NCBI GenBank assembly: GCA_034508935.3
Contig: CM067444.1
Location: forward strand, 52,028,936-52,092,935
From: Berghia stephanieae
Lineage: Eukaryota > Mollusca > Gastropoda > Nudibranchia > Aeolidiidae
DNA: 64,000 nt
Reading direction: 5' to 3'
Shown: piece after piece, positions 1 to 32,520 of the stretch
Position numbering within the stretch: the first letter of the stretch is position 1
How the letters are laid out: the number at the start of each line of letters is the position of its first letter
Position numbers and translations under genes: made by a program
The notes under the pieces: generated by a model
What the model saw: the letters and a program-made list of their open reading frames with translations, nothing else
Database searches by the model: none
What the model was told of the DNA's origin: nothing

Positions 1-2148
1 ATACACATTCAACATCAACAATAGTATACCGACCGGCAATTATTATTTTTTACAGTAAGAAATCCGATCTCTTTCTTCTTTTTTTTGTGTGCTTGTGTCT
101 AAATGTCAATCAGTTATTTAATGATTGAAATTAGTTCAGACACACACACTAATTCAATTCCATTCTCATTCAACAAGTCAACCCTACTTGACAATGACAA
201 GACTTCCTCTTCACTTCACATCGATATGAATATGATCCATGTCAAAGGAAAAAGAAAAAAAAAACTTCATGCAGTCTACCAGAATTCAGATCACTCGATT
301 ATCTGAAGTACCCTTCTTACTTTAAAGCTAAAGGTTGTTCCAGTTTACATGACCTGAGTAAACAAGTTCATCATGATATGATTATGATATGATATACAAG
401 TCCAGATTTATGTATCTAGGCTTTTACAATTTACAGCCTTTTATCTGCTCTTGTGCATTCGTGAACGTATTTAATTCAAGTCTCTCAAAACTGGGCATGC
501 CACATAGTGGAAGGAGGTGTCTGAATTTAACTTTACAAACAGTATTTTTCTGTTTCACAATGAGCATCAAGACGGCACTTGAATGCCTGCAATGAAGGGG
601 CGTCGACAACTGTTGCAGGCAGGCGGTCCCATTTGTCAACTACCCGAACTGAGAAAAAGTTCTGCCTAAGATTTAGAGAACACCTTTCCTTGGAGAATTT
701 GAATCATGCCTTACATTACAACTTACTTTTAAGTGAAGAATACCTTTTTGCACATTATATTTATATTGCAACAGTAAGTATATGTCTGAATAATTCACTG
801 AAGCATTGGTGTAGAGTAGGTGCTAATATAACTTTGGAGAATTACAGAATTGTCAAACCTCTTAAAACACAAGAAACAAGCAACGACATTTGCTAGCAGT
901 CTTTTTTTCTCTCTGTGTGACCATGGCAGCAAACGCATTCAAATGTAATCCTACTATAGATATAGAATAAATAGAAGATTCTCTAAGTTTTGCGTTAGGA
1001 ATTTTGAATTGAGTTCCCAACCATACTGTGGCCTTTGGAGTGCTACATTGGGAATGTGTTCGGAATTTCAAACACAAATGTTCAAGAATCCTTTTATTAT
1101 ACTCCTCCGATAATCTCACTCATTTTATTGGAGTTTGTTTTTGTTTTTGTTGTTTTTTTGTTGTTTTTTTTGGTTGTCTGCTATTTTTTTATAGAAATGA
1201 AATAAATGTTTGGTGATTCAACCATAAGAATATTTATTTATAGTGTGATCAATGTGTTCAGCGTCAAAACCTTTTTTAAAAATAAAACTTGATAAATATT
1301 TCTTGAACAGCAATTTGAAAAAACTAAATTTTGCAAAAAATCAGTGCTGACAGTTTTCCTCGAATCCGCGGAAATCCATGAATTTTGGAGTCAATGTAGA
1401 AATTTCCTCCTTTTAAAAAATTACACCCCATCCCCCAATCAATGTATTGGCAGTGAGAGAGTCGGTGTGTGATGGAACATACGGGTGCAGTTTCTCACTC
1501 TTCAGAAGTAGAGTATCAATAATTTATCATCTCGATTGCTCTAAAAGTGGGGGTTAGTGCAGTAAAAATGAGGCTTAAAACTTAAAGGAAATCATTCAAA
1601 ATTTCCCTCCTTTTTCACTTTTTGTCACCATCAGCACTGAAGAATAACATTGGGATTCTTATAAGTGGGATGGTTTATAATATGGTTCCAAACAAATATT
1701 TATATGGAAATTGAGAAATACAGATTAGATGCTTAATGAGATGTCAATGATATTGAAAGGGAATTTTTGATGATGATGAATGTGGCTATCTAAACTAGTT
1801 ATCAGTTTTTACCATCAAGAGAGAAGATCAATTTAGTTTCGCACTGGTTAATGAAGTGACATCATGACACTTTGAAAACACGGATTAAAAGATTCCTTTT
1901 TTAAATCAATTTATTCATTGATCACTTTTCTGCAAGACTCAAACTTTTTACACAAATAATAAATCTTATATGGCTTTTAATCTTTAATATATTTGTGTAA
2001 GAAATACACAGTTAAATATTTTGGCTGCTACCTAGTAGATAATCTTATCTGAATGAATCGACAACCTTATAGATTATATATGATCCAATAATACTGAAAG
2101 CGATATATTAATCTTTCTTAAACAACTTTTCTTTTTTATTTTCTTCAG
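1..2148. other. AT-rich upstream region of the SDR gene
   Basis: Apart from a LINE remnant at about 490-710 (minus), I see no coding exon. A non-coding first exon of the SDR gene should lie here or further upstream, but no promoter is clear enough to call. Confidence 0.4.
490..710 (-). mobile_element. CR1/L2-like LINE, C-terminal end fragment
   Basis: On the minus strand about 590-670 read NFFSVRVVDKWDRLPATVVD then APSLQAFKCRLDAHC. The pattern RVVxxWNxLPxxVVxAPSxxxFKxxLD is the usual extreme C-terminus of CR1/L2-like reverse transcriptase proteins. This is a 5'-truncated piece of about 200 bp; the outer limits are approximate. Confidence 0.65.
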
Positions 2149-2172
2149 AGAGTTTTCTCAATTATTGCCATA

Positions 2173-20406
<18,234 letters not shown>

Positions 20407-20412
20407 ATATAG

Positions 20413-20418
20413 AATAAA
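20413..20418 (+). terminator. Polyadenylation signal of the SDR gene
   Basis: AATAAA lies seven bases after the stop codon; it is the nearest match and would give a very short 3' UTR. Confidence 0.5.
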
Positions 20419-20419
20419 T

Positions 20420-21243
20420 CAGATTCCAAAATTAATTCACTATGTTGCAGAATTATTTATTTGGGATTGATTAGCAAGATTTTCTTATTTCGTCTCGTTA
20501 TGAAGGCCTTTTATTTTTCTCATACCTTATAATAATCCATATTTTTGCATGCAAACCGAACACTAACACAACGAATTGATATGTCATGATAGCTCTGTTG
20601 TTAGCAATCAGGGAAACCATGATAATCATATCATTATGATTACAGTGCAATACTGATAAAGCCAACACCACAGGACCAGAAAGATTGGTTGTCTTTAAGC
20701 AAGGTTAACTTCATCCATTAGCAATGGAATACACTTAAAGAACATAAAATTTGAGACCAACTCCAACAAGAGCTGTTGACTTTCTGCAGACTCCACTGTA
20801 TATGATTACTTTCTGATAAAACTTTTTAGTTTCTTTTTCTACACAAATTAAAAAGCATCAACCCATGCAAATAAGTATTCATTTTTAAAAATCACTGTTT
20901 ATGTGAATGGGCAAAAGATTTTCGATATTTTTTTTAAAGTTGTTGTAATTTTATTTCCTTCTCTCTTGCCCACAAATGGTCATGTTTTAACTAATTTAAT
21001 CACAACTCATACAATACTATTTTATCAATGCAGTTATAAGTCACACAAGGTACAACTCACAAAAGCAAGTATTTGGTGAAAAGAAATGTCTTAATGGACT
21101 GGGAACGGGAATTCCAAATTTAGAAAAGGATCTATCACAAAACTCTTTAAGATTTTTTTTCAGTACTACTTATGACAATATTGAATCATGTGATCTCAAA
21201 TCACGCTTCGTAACATAAGGCAGCAGCAGCAGCCTCTTATGGT
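20420..21243. other. Intergenic, no feature seen
   Basis: AT-rich sequence between the SDR polyadenylation signal and the LINE. I see no ORF, RNA gene or recognisable repeat. Confidence 0.5.
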
Positions 21244-21621
21244 TCACACTACTATGTTATGACGATCGACCCAATCAGCAAAGTCCGGTCCGCATTCGTG
21301 CACCGTCGCGAACCCGCCGGGTAGCATCGTCACAACACACCTTTCGACGAAATGCTCTGCCGTCTCTGGTTCTTGCCCACAGCGTAGACATATTGGACAG
21401 GTAGTAAGACCCCACCGATGAAACGCACTTGTCGTTAGGCAGCTCCTCGACCGAAGCCGATTCGCAGCCACCCAATGTCTCCTCTTACTGGTATCAAAGC
21501 CAGGCAACTTCTCACCAAGCTTAGAGGAGTGTAGGTCCCCGCCCCCACGAGGGATTGAATTCGTCCAAACCGACCTCCATCTCGTATGTGCAGCTCTGTC
21601 CGTAGTCAGGGATTCTGCGTA

Positions 21622-22139
21622 CAAGGGTTGCCGGGAGTTATTTCGGTTCGAAACGGGGCACTGTCCATTATTAAATTCAAAGCTTGTGTTTTAGTGTATC
21701 GTTGTCTTGAAGGTACTGCCCTTTCCTACCTTTCAGAACTAATTGAAAGATATTCAAAACCCCGCCCCTTACGTTCGGCCAGTGATTCCACAAAACTAGT
21801 TGTCCCTCGAATTCGGAAAAATGCCGGAATGAGATCCTTTTCTCATTTCGGACCCTCTATTTGGAACGCCTTACCGCAGAGCATTCATGAAAAAGAATCT
21901 TTGTCTATTTTTAAACGTTCGCTTAAAACATATTTGTTTCGATTTAGATGGTATGAGAAGCAAGATAGGTTTGGTTTGTGTTGTGTGTTGTGTTGTGTGT
22001 GTGTGTGTGTGCTTGTGTGTGTGAATGAGTATGTTTCAGCCAAAGTAATTTGTAATTTAAGCGCTTAGAGTCTGATGTCTCGGAGTTATAGCGCTATATA
22101 AGTTTTCAGCATTATTAGTATTATTATTATTATTATTAT
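21622..22139 (+). mobile_element. L2/CR1-like LINE 3' end inserted in the larger LINE
   Basis: The frame reads IIKFKACVLVYRCLEGTALS, RYSKPRPLRSASDSTKLVVP, FSHFGPSIWNALPQSI and FKRSLKTYLFR, the standard C-terminal block of L2/CR1-like reverse transcriptases. It ends with GCGCTATATAAGTTTTCAGC and an (ATT)n tail at 22115-22138. The flanking minus-strand LINE resumes on each side, so this is a nested 5'-truncated insertion of about 520 bp. Confidence 0.8.
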
Positions 22140-22899
22140 GCACATGAGAGGGGTATCCCCATTCCCTCTCTCTTTGATCTTACTCAGCCAGTTTCCCGTA
22201 ATCGGGGGGCTGGATCGCTGCCATTATCGGGCCCCATTCTCTAGGATTGTTGCTAGCGTTCCTGACACTATGTGCATCGACTTGCGAAGTTTTACATCCA
22301 CCTTCTCAACGTTTCTGCTTCTACCCCACACTGGAGCGCAATACTCCACGGTGGAATAGCATAGTGCCAAGGCGAACGTTCTCAGGAGCGCTTGGCTAGC
22401 GCCCCAAGTCGATCCCGCCAGCTTCCTCAGAAGACTATTCCGCTTCTCTAATCTTCCGGGCAATCCCTTCGAGATGCACCCGATAGGTAAGGCTGCGATC
22501 CAACGTCACCCCTAAATATTTTGGATGCGGCTCATATGGGAGTGGCTGGTCCCCGACTAGGACATTCAGTTTGCGGGTGTGCCAAGCACTGCATAGGTGA
22601 AATGCAGTGGCCACAGTTTTTGAAGTGTTCATCTTCAGGTACCACTTGAAGTTAGATTTGAGTCTGGTGACGTCCTCGCTGAGTATGCTCTCGAGACGGG
22701 CCCACACTTTACTCTGAGTAATGAGTGCCCAGTCGTCCGCGTATCCCAGCCTCAGGGAGGAAGTGTTGGGCATATCGCTAATGTGAACGTTAAACAACAT
22801 TGGCGCAAGTACCGACCCCTGAGGGACCACATTCTTCAATTTCCTTACTTAGCTCGTGGCGTCTCCCAGCGCGACGTGGAATTGCCTTTCCCCTAAGAT

Positions 22900-24670
22900 C
22901 TAAGATAACAACTTCAAGGTCTTTTTGCACCTTATGATTTTTGCAAGTTTGAGCATCAACCCTTCGCACACTGGCGTTTATCGCTTTCAGTTTAGTTCGC
23001 CAGGTAAATCTAGCCAGTCTAGTGATGATGAGTCATAGCTTTACACTGAGAGAGGGAGACAATTTTTTCGCCGTTTTGATTGATTTTTTCTGAATTTCAA
23101 ACTAATGTAGTAATGCCGTTATTAAGTGTAGCAAAAATATTTTTATACTACCAAACAGCTTATTAACAGAGTTTTCATTGATTATTAAATCATAATAATG
23201 ATGTTGTTAAAAAGCAAGAGGGATAACCCATGAAATTGATGCATAAATTTAAGTGAATTAAAATTTTTAAAGAGATTATTTTAAAATGTTCAACACTTTA
23301 GATTTTAAAACAAAAGTAATCGAAATGATGTTGAATATCTGTAGAATGTAGACATATAAATTTTATACCAGTAGATTGAGGCGTTTTTGAGATATCAGTT
23401 CACCTGTACGTGAAAGTAAGGATTTTGAGTAAGGTAAAACTGAAATCCAATCACAGCATTGTCTCAATACAATTTTTTTTAATAAACCAGAAACATAGTC
23501 AAATGTGATTAACTTATATTTATTCCAGAATCAACGAATGATAAGAATTCCATTAAAAATTGTTATAAAAGGACATTCATTTAAAGACAATCAAAACTAC
23601 TAAGAAAATCTTAAAGAGTACTAAGAATTATCATAACCTTATTTTTGAGATATCCATGCTCATTACTCTTTTTATGTACTTGACCTGCACCTCTTTTAAT
23701 TTGGGTGCCATATAGACTGCATATAGCACATCACTGGTGAAAGATTAGGATCATATTCACCTCATTAAGTATTGTTTCTTGTTCAGAGTTTTCTCACTGA
23801 ACCAAAGGTATCAATACCTGCATCGCATTTCTTTAAATTATGTATCAGCAAGATACATTTCTCGCAAATTGAAATATTGAAATATGTCAGAATTTCTCAT
23901 TTATATTTATAGTCAATTGTTGATAACGTCTAGAGTCTTTTAATCCTCTCAGCACGGCTCTGTACTCTTTCACAACAAATTCGACATATTTCATTTTTAC
24001 TGGTGTGATGACCGTCTTCAGTGTGTCTCTCCATGACCTGAACAGAACATAAATAAGTAAATTTAAGAAATATCTAAAATTTCTGCTTAAATTCAATGAA
24101 ATCAAATTAAATAAATGTCTCTTATCATCACTATCTAGTTTTATTATTGGGTTTCTAAAATATCATGAAATATTCTCCTCTTTGTTGATAACAAAAATAA
24201 TAAAGTATATATATCATATGAAAGATAATTTTATCTACTTTTCTCTGATCCCTCACACTTGATGGTAAAAAGTGTTGGTTTGATATTTTGAATTTTTAAA
24301 TATTTTTTAAACTTATTATTTTAATATTTATTTCATAAAAAACTCTGATTATTCAAAAGAGCAAAACACAAACTTACCATTTAATGATGTAAACAAAAAT
24401 AATTGCGTCTTGTAGAGGAAAAATTGGCCTTTGTATCTATATATGTTTGAAAATTATGAAAAAGATGCTGCGTCCACAACGGGCTGAGAAAATTCGAGTA
24501 TTTGGATGAAATTTCTACTACTCTCTGCCTGAGAGAAATTCAAAGCGCTGAGACTTATTGCCCTCGCACCCCGTTTTGACAGCTCTTATCAGTGTGGCTG
24601 ACGGTAGATTGTTTACATTACTTGACGGTAGCCAGTGAGGGAAGAAGTAACTAAAGTGAAAGTTTGGGCC
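22900..24670. other. AT-rich segment between the two LINE halves
   Basis: It replaces roughly 100 bp of LINE coding sequence expected here. Mostly AT-rich with no repeat I recognise, apart from the two candidate minus-strand exons listed separately. Confidence 0.5.
23903..24436 (-). CDS. Possible last two exons of an unknown minus-strand gene
   Basis: On the minus strand, about 24436-24379 between acceptor TATATATAG and donor GTAAGT reads IQRPIFPLQDAIIFVYIIK. An acceptor GTTCTGTTCAG near 24041 continues in phase as WSWRDTLKTVITPVKMKYVE to RGLKDSRRYQQLTI and a stop near 23884. The hydrophobic AIIFVYIIKW followed by a basic tail looks like a small membrane protein end. No family recognised and no upstream exons found; it may be chance. 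Confidence 0.28.
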
Positions 24671-26704
24671 CTATTTAAACGGCTGTGCGCACCAGACCGT
24701 ATCGTATGCCACTGATAGGTCTATAAAGACAGCACCTGTTTGCTGTTTTCTCTCGAACCCGTGCTCAATATGCTCTGTAAGGGCAATGACCTGCTCCGTG
24801 GTGCACCTCCCTTCCCTGAAGCCCGCCTGCTCGGGTGGCAGGGCAGCGTCTAGGACCGGCCCCCATCGGTTTAATAGAACACGCTCCAACAATTTGTAAA
24901 GGCAGCTCAGCAGCGATATGGGTCTGTAGCTGTCTGCCTCCTTCGCCGGTTTCCCTGGCTTCAGGATGGCAACTATCTTCGCATGCTTCCACACTTGTGG
25001 AAGCTTTCCTTTTGCAAGGACGTCGGACATTGCCTCTGCCAGCCAGGCCCGTGCCCTGGGAGCCAGATGCGTTACCATATCGGGATATACACCATCTATC
25101 CCTGCTGCTTTGCCGTTCTTGACATCGCTAATGGCTGCACCCACTTCTCGGGGACTGAACGGGGCCGTCCAGTCCAACTCCTCCGCAGGTAACGAGTCCA
25201 AAATCGCACGGTACGCCTTGCGGACACCGCGCTCAAAAGCCTGATTAGGGACCCGTTTGCTACGGCTCTTAATGTTCTTGGCAATTGTGTCTGCCTCACA
25301 CTACACTCCGGTGCAGCCGTCGCGTAATTCCGATCTGGGTCCAATTTCTTTATCAAGCGCCACTGTTGCTTCCTTCCCTCTGCCAGAGACTGTGAAGTAG
25401 TCTATCGGCTACATCCTGGGACTGGGTCTGCTGGTACTCTCGGTACAGCTCTTCCGACTCTGCTGTCCACCAAGGGGTGTAGAATTTCCGTTTGCCCCGT
25501 GGAATAGAGCGTTGAGCGCTCTTAACCAGTAGCCTGCTAAATCTGGTTATATTCTTGGACTTGGGAGGAATCGCAGGGCAGACCTGCTCGATATAGGAAC
25601 TGAATTCCTCCCAGTCAGCCTTCCTGAAGTTCCATCTGCAAAGTGGGAGAGACTGCACCCTCGGTATTGTCACCCCAGCTGTGACAAGAACCGGCCTGTG
25701 CTGGCTATGCGGAAAGTCCCCGAGGACTGTTCGCTTCACCTGCAGCGGTTCACCGTTCGCGCCTTTCGTAAAGAGAGTGAGGTCTGGAGTATACTCCTTA
25801 TGGCGGGTACCCCGGAAGGTACCCTTGGCTGTAGGATCGTACACTAGGTGTAGATCATTACAGTCCATCCATGAGATGAGTTGTCCTCTGCCTCGTTGCA
25901 GTCTCGGTAGCCCCATTCGTGATGGTGGCTATTAAAGTCTCCCAGACAGATGAAAGGATGGCTGACCACCGGTACCGGTGGTGTAGTCCAAGTCGCTCTA
26001 GGTGGTTTGTAGATATGCAAACACAGTCCACCTACTTCCACGGAAATTCGGTTCACCCCATTGCTGTCCGTTACGCTCTCAATGACCCTTACCTTCGATG
26101 GCTCTTTAGCGTAAACGCTAACCCCTCCTTTGAGCCTCGAAGTGTCCTCGCATTGGACCACCGTATAGCCTGGGATCTGGAATCGGGAAGATTGCGCGCC
26201 TGAGTAAAGGTGCGTCTCTTGTAACAGGAGGATGTCTACGCTATGGGCGGCCAATAGCTTTGATAAAAGCTCATTTTTTGCCATACTCTGGCTCTCGACG
26301 TTCAGGGACAATATATGCGTCAGTTCGCTATCCCCGTCGTCGCATTTTCCGATCGGCAGGCCGCGAATCGATTGATGAGAGGGACGCTTGCTATTTTCTC
26401 GAACGTGCCGACGACACGAACGCGGTATTATTTGGCTAGGCAGCAGACCGCTTCGCCATTGACTGAACTGATTTGGAACCTTCATGAAGACAGTAGTGTG
26501 GCGCCCGGGATAGCGGCTGCTATTCGGGCACCGGGTTGGATCAAATTTAGTCACACACCGGGGCGAGCAGCTCATGTGGCTCGTTGGCTCGATACCCGGG
26601 ATGGTCTCGTGACGGTCAACCGGGATTTACATCTTTGCCCTCCCGTGTGGCTCAAGCCCCCTCACCAGCTGCAAGGTAAAGATCCACGAGGGGGAACATA
26701 AGGC

Positions 26705-27230
26705 TGAAGAGTGTCTTGAACGTGAATATAAAGAGGGAGAGAAGATTGAAATTCATAAAAACAGGTGAGAGCAATTTTGTACTCACTTCTGGCTTTCACA
26801 GGTAGCCAGTGGAGAGTAATTTCGCATTGGTGTCATCAAGATGAGACTTTCCAAGGACCATCCACGCAGACCTATTCTGAATTCTTTGAAGTTTGCCTAT
26901 CCCACCTGCTAATTTTATAATCTGGAAGACCAGTGAGAAGAGCATAACAGTAATCAAGCCCGGATAGGATCAGTGCCAAAGCAACTTTTTGTTGTAGAGC
27001 ATCCAATGGAATCAAAGCCTTAAATCGTGAAATTCTAAAACGTTTGAAATTCAGGATTTTGATGAGGTGGTCAACATGATGGTCCATGGACAGCGAATTG
27101 TCTAGGATGACTCCAAGGTTTTTAGCTTTGTCTGAGACATGAATAATAGTGTCTTCAATTGTAATGGATGGTGTCTGAACTTTCTTCAATTTAGATTCAG
27201 ATGCAATTAAGATCATTTTTGTTTTCCCCT
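26705..27230 (-). mobile_element. L2/CR1-like LINE fragment
   Basis: On the minus strand: DKAKNLGVILDNSLSMDHHV, ALALILSGLDYCYALLTGLP (27216-26900), then after a frame change ITLHWLPVKARSEYKIAL (about 26820-26760). These are the usual thumb-region and LHWLPV blocks of L2/CR1 elements. It abuts the end of the Jockey-like LINE. Confidence 0.75.
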
Positions 27231-27455
27231 TAACTCCTACTTGACTGAATGAGTTAAGATTATTGGGTCATCCCCATCTCCCCCTCCCTCACATAGTATT
27301 AGAAATGTAATTTCAATCATTATTCTTCACATCTTCCCACAAAAAGAGGTAGCTACTGTATGTACGAAATCATTCCATTGAAATATGACTACGTTTTTAA
27401 AGTAATACTGTTACTGGCACTGAGTCACGCTACCGTTTACAATGCTCTCTCACGC

Positions 27456-27457
27456 CG

Positions 27458-27487
<30 letters not shown>
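27456..27487. repeat. Poly-C tract of about 32 bases
   Basis: Single-base run following CACGCCG; its length is likely unreliable. The apparent poly-proline ORF across it is not a gene. Confidence 0.85.
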
Positions 27488-27489
<2 letters not shown>

Positions 27490-27831
27490 CATGAGTTAAA
27501 GATGAGACCCTCACTTCACACATGTGACTTGGAGACTGGTTTGGGTGCTCAAAAAGCAACAATTTATACAAAGGCTGCAATGTATGAGAATGGGGCTACA
27601 TTGACATCTCCTATTTTCCCCATTTACTCCAAGGACATAAGGAGCCGATATCAAAATCAATTCAACGTTTTGGTCAAAACTACTGCAATCTATCAAAAAG
27701 ATCAGCTCTCATTGGTTTTTCAAAGGAAAATTTTTCTGTATAACCTCAACTGAGCTCCGACCAAATTATTTATTAGTAAAGGGCTCTTTCACTCCATCCT
27801 TTAGCGTCTTGTGAGTCAAATGGCCCTGTAA

Positions 27832-30180
<2,349 letters not shown>

Positions 30181-30190
30181 AATTGACTGA

Positions 30191-30500
30191 TTTAATAAAT
30201 TAAGCTTTATATAGCGCAATATCCACTTAATGTGCTCAAAGCGCTTTACAAGGGTCCCTGGTCAACAGCAACATTTAACATGTAGGACGGGACATGACGC
30301 CTGTTAGGCGATATTACAATTTTTCGGACAAAGACAAAGCTGTTAACGGCCAGGTACTCATTTTACACCTGAGTACGGTGAGAGAATGTGAGTAAAGAGC
30401 CTTTTCCAAGGACTCAACTATGCGTCAAGCGCGAGGCTTGAACCCAGGACCTTCCGATCCGAAAGCGAGTGTCATACCACTAGACCACATAGCCGCAGTT
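30191..30500 (-). repeat. SINE family 1, full-length with target duplication
   Basis: On the minus strand it starts AACTGCGGCTATGTGGTCTA (box A) with box B in GGTCCTGGGTTCAAGCC, runs through the shared body and ends GATATTGCGCTATATAAAGC plus an AT tail. AATTGACTGA stands at 30181-30190 and again at 30501-30510, a 10-bp target duplication defining the ends. This is the best reference copy in the window. Confidence 0.88.
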
Positions 30501-30821
30501 AATTGACTGAGAATTTACAAATCTGAAGTACATGTCCCTAGCCAACAGTAACATTTAACATCAGGCCTATAAATGGTTGGTGAAAAAGTTGTCAGAACTT
30601 TGTGAACATGCGAAAATAGACCAACAGGACAAAAATATGGATTAATTAATAAACACAACACAGATATGACATGTAAATTGACTAGTCAAATCCTGTCACT
30701 GTCCCCAACTCATTTATAATGAGGTCATTTTTTATGGTACCAAAAAAAAAAAATCCCAATTAATTGAGAGAGTACACACATTTCTGGGCCCAGGTCTGAG
30801 TGAGTTGTAAAATGTTTGTGT

Positions 30822-30986
30822 TAAATGAGTTGAGTACCTGGCCGTCAACAGCGTTGTCACTGTCGGAAAAAATTGTAATATCGCCTAACAGGCGTTCTAA
30901 TTGTTACATGCTGCTGTTGGTCAGGGACCCTTTGTAAAGCGCTTTGAGCACATTTAGTGGATATTGCGCTATATAAAAGCTCTACT
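30822..30986 (+). repeat. SINE family 1, 5'-truncated
   Basis: Body and tail only: GAGTACCTGGCCGTCAACAG to ATTGCGCTATATAAAAGCTC. It lacks the tRNA-like head. Confidence 0.75.
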
Positions 30987-31109
30987 TTAATTTTTTTTTA
31001 ATGTTACGAACTTTATTTTTACTATAATTTTTTTTTAAATAACACAACAGAATATATAGAGCAAAATTGTACTGTCGGAAATCCGACAATAGTCAGAAGA
31101 TTTACAGGC

Positions 31110-31375
31110 CTGTCACATGTAGGACGAGACATAGCGTCTTTTGGGTGATATTACAATTTTACTCCAACAGGCATTGTTGTTAATCACCAGATACTCATTT
31201 TACACCCGAGTATGATGAGATTGTGAGTAGAGGACTCAACACACACCCGAGTATGATAACGTTCGTAGAGGACTCAACTATGAATGGCTCAGAGTGAGAT
31301 TCAAACCCAGGGCCTTCCAATCTGAAAGCGAGTGTCATAGCACCAAGACCACATTGTCACACAGTAATAGTAATA
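31110..31375 (-). repeat. SINE family 1, diverged, with an internal duplication
   Basis: Antisense copy lacking the tail. The segment around CACCCGAGTATGATRA followed by AGAGGACTCAAC occurs twice (about 31203 and 31247), a local 45-bp duplication. The head still shows CTTTCAGATTGGAAGGCCCT and GGGTTTGAATCTC. Confidence 0.65.
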
Positions 31376-32425
31376 GTACTTGAAGAACATTGTATGCATT
31401 GGTTACTTCCCAAGAGCATCAGATTTTGGTTTCTCACGTGTGCATGTTAGAATCCAATTAGTAATGTACTAAGAAAATATAGGGCGAACAAACTGAGATT
31501 ACTAACATGGGCCGTGCTACACGAAGACAGTGCATAGTACTAAACAAAGACACATTATAAGTTTCAAAGTGTTTGTATGTGAGAAAGAGAAATGGTGAGA
31601 TTTGGCTATTACAGGTACATTAGGCTGGTCCCACCATCAGTTATACTGAGGCTCCACTTGTACTTGCCTGTCACCCGAAGCTATCAAACCCACAGATTGT
31701 ATTTATCACAATATTTTGACACACCGATGAAGGAAATGCACTGCGACACATGAGAACCCTGTGTATATTTTTCAATCGTCTGTGTTAAAATTATGAGTGA
31801 TGTCATTCCAGGATCAGTAGGGTTGATTGTTTCCGGTGACAAGCACCTGATATTTATGGTCTCAAGTCTATAAGTTTACATGTTCCCCTCTTCCTGTATG
31901 CCATGTTGTATGGTGTGGTGATGTGCGCTCTGTTATAAGCTAGAATCAGCAGTGAATGATGATATTCACTATTTTGCCAACATAAAATGCGTGACATCAA
32001 TATTGAGACATGGATGCCAAACATTTAGATTATATACTTATACAGTAGGCAGTCTGAGTCCCTTATCTAAAAGCTGTGTCTACATATTTGACGAAACAGA
32101 GATTCTACAAACTTATCTGGCTTGCCTGAAGTACATTGAGCATGATGTACTCCAAATGTTCTATATTTCATTTCCCACAATTAGCTAGTAGGTAGAATTT
32201 TATCGAAACTGCGTCAAGACGATATCAAGAAAGAAAATAAAAAGCCACTGAGAATTGGATAGCATGCTAAGGAAATAGTTTCCAACAGTGTCAGTGCTTC
32301 TCTGCCCCCCCCCCCCCCCCCCCCCCCCAAACTGCCCCCTTAGCCATTTAGAGACTACAACACTGCTTGCTCTCCCATAACTTTTGATAAATGTAACAAA
32401 CAAATGATAAAATATACATGGACAA
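31376..32425. other. Intergenic, 3' of RPL24
   Basis: No gene recognised. Contains a C26-type run at 32304-32330. Open frames here are short and without family resemblance. Confidence 0.4.
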
Positions 32426-32431
32426 TTTATT
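32426..32431 (-). terminator. RPL24: Polyadenylation signal of RPL24
   Basis: AATAAA on the minus strand overlaps the last base of the TAA stop, giving a very short 3' UTR as is common for ribosomal protein mRNAs. Confidence 0.6.
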
Positions 32432-32520
32432 TATCTCTTTCCACCAACACGAGGAGCAGCCTTCTTAACAGTTTTGGAGGCAGGTGCAGCCTTCTTCTGT
32501 AATTGTTTCTGTTTATTTTG
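32431..32520 (-). CDS. RPL24: RPL24 coding exon 5 with stop
   Basis: Encodes [16 protein letters not shown] to APRVGGKR and TAA. Acceptor TTTCCACAG. Confidence 0.96.
   Translation of the reverse strand, partial: QNKQKQLQKKAAPASKTVKKAAPRVGGKR

Larger units (their letters stand above)
21244..26697 (-). mobile_element. Jockey/CR1-like LINE, twice interrupted
   Basis: On the minus strand from about 26697 down: an AP-type endonuclease (ILSLNVESQS, DILLLQETHLYS, FICLGDFNSHHHEWGY; about 25850-26330), then reverse transcriptase with NGKAAGIDGVYPDMV and YRPISLLSCLYKLLERVLLN (24671-25200). It resumes at about 22900 with QFHVALGD, VPQGSVLAPMLFNVHISD and the catalytic LGYADDWALI (about 22740). It ends with a Cys-His motif, CPICLRCGQEPETAEHF (about 21340-21410). 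No RNase H is seen. The frame is broken in several places, for example a stop after YDTVWCAQPFK and a shift near 25350. A 1.8-kb foreign stretch (22900-24670) and a plus-strand LINE tail (21622-22139) split it. A dead copy. Confidence 0.85.

Noticed and set aside
24835-25244. Plus-strand frames opposite the LINE reverse transcriptase
   Set aside because: Antisense shadows of the better supported minus-strand protein, helped by its higher GC.
25919-26701. Plus-strand frames opposite the LINE endonuclease
   Set aside because: Antisense of the endonuclease region; no recognisable motif of their own.
27442-27753. Frame with a poly-proline stretch
   Set aside because: Created by the poly-C tract; the remainder has no recognisable domain.
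31952-32188. 78-codon frame upstream of the C tract
   Set aside because: AT-rich sequence, no homology recognised, no promoter or splice context.
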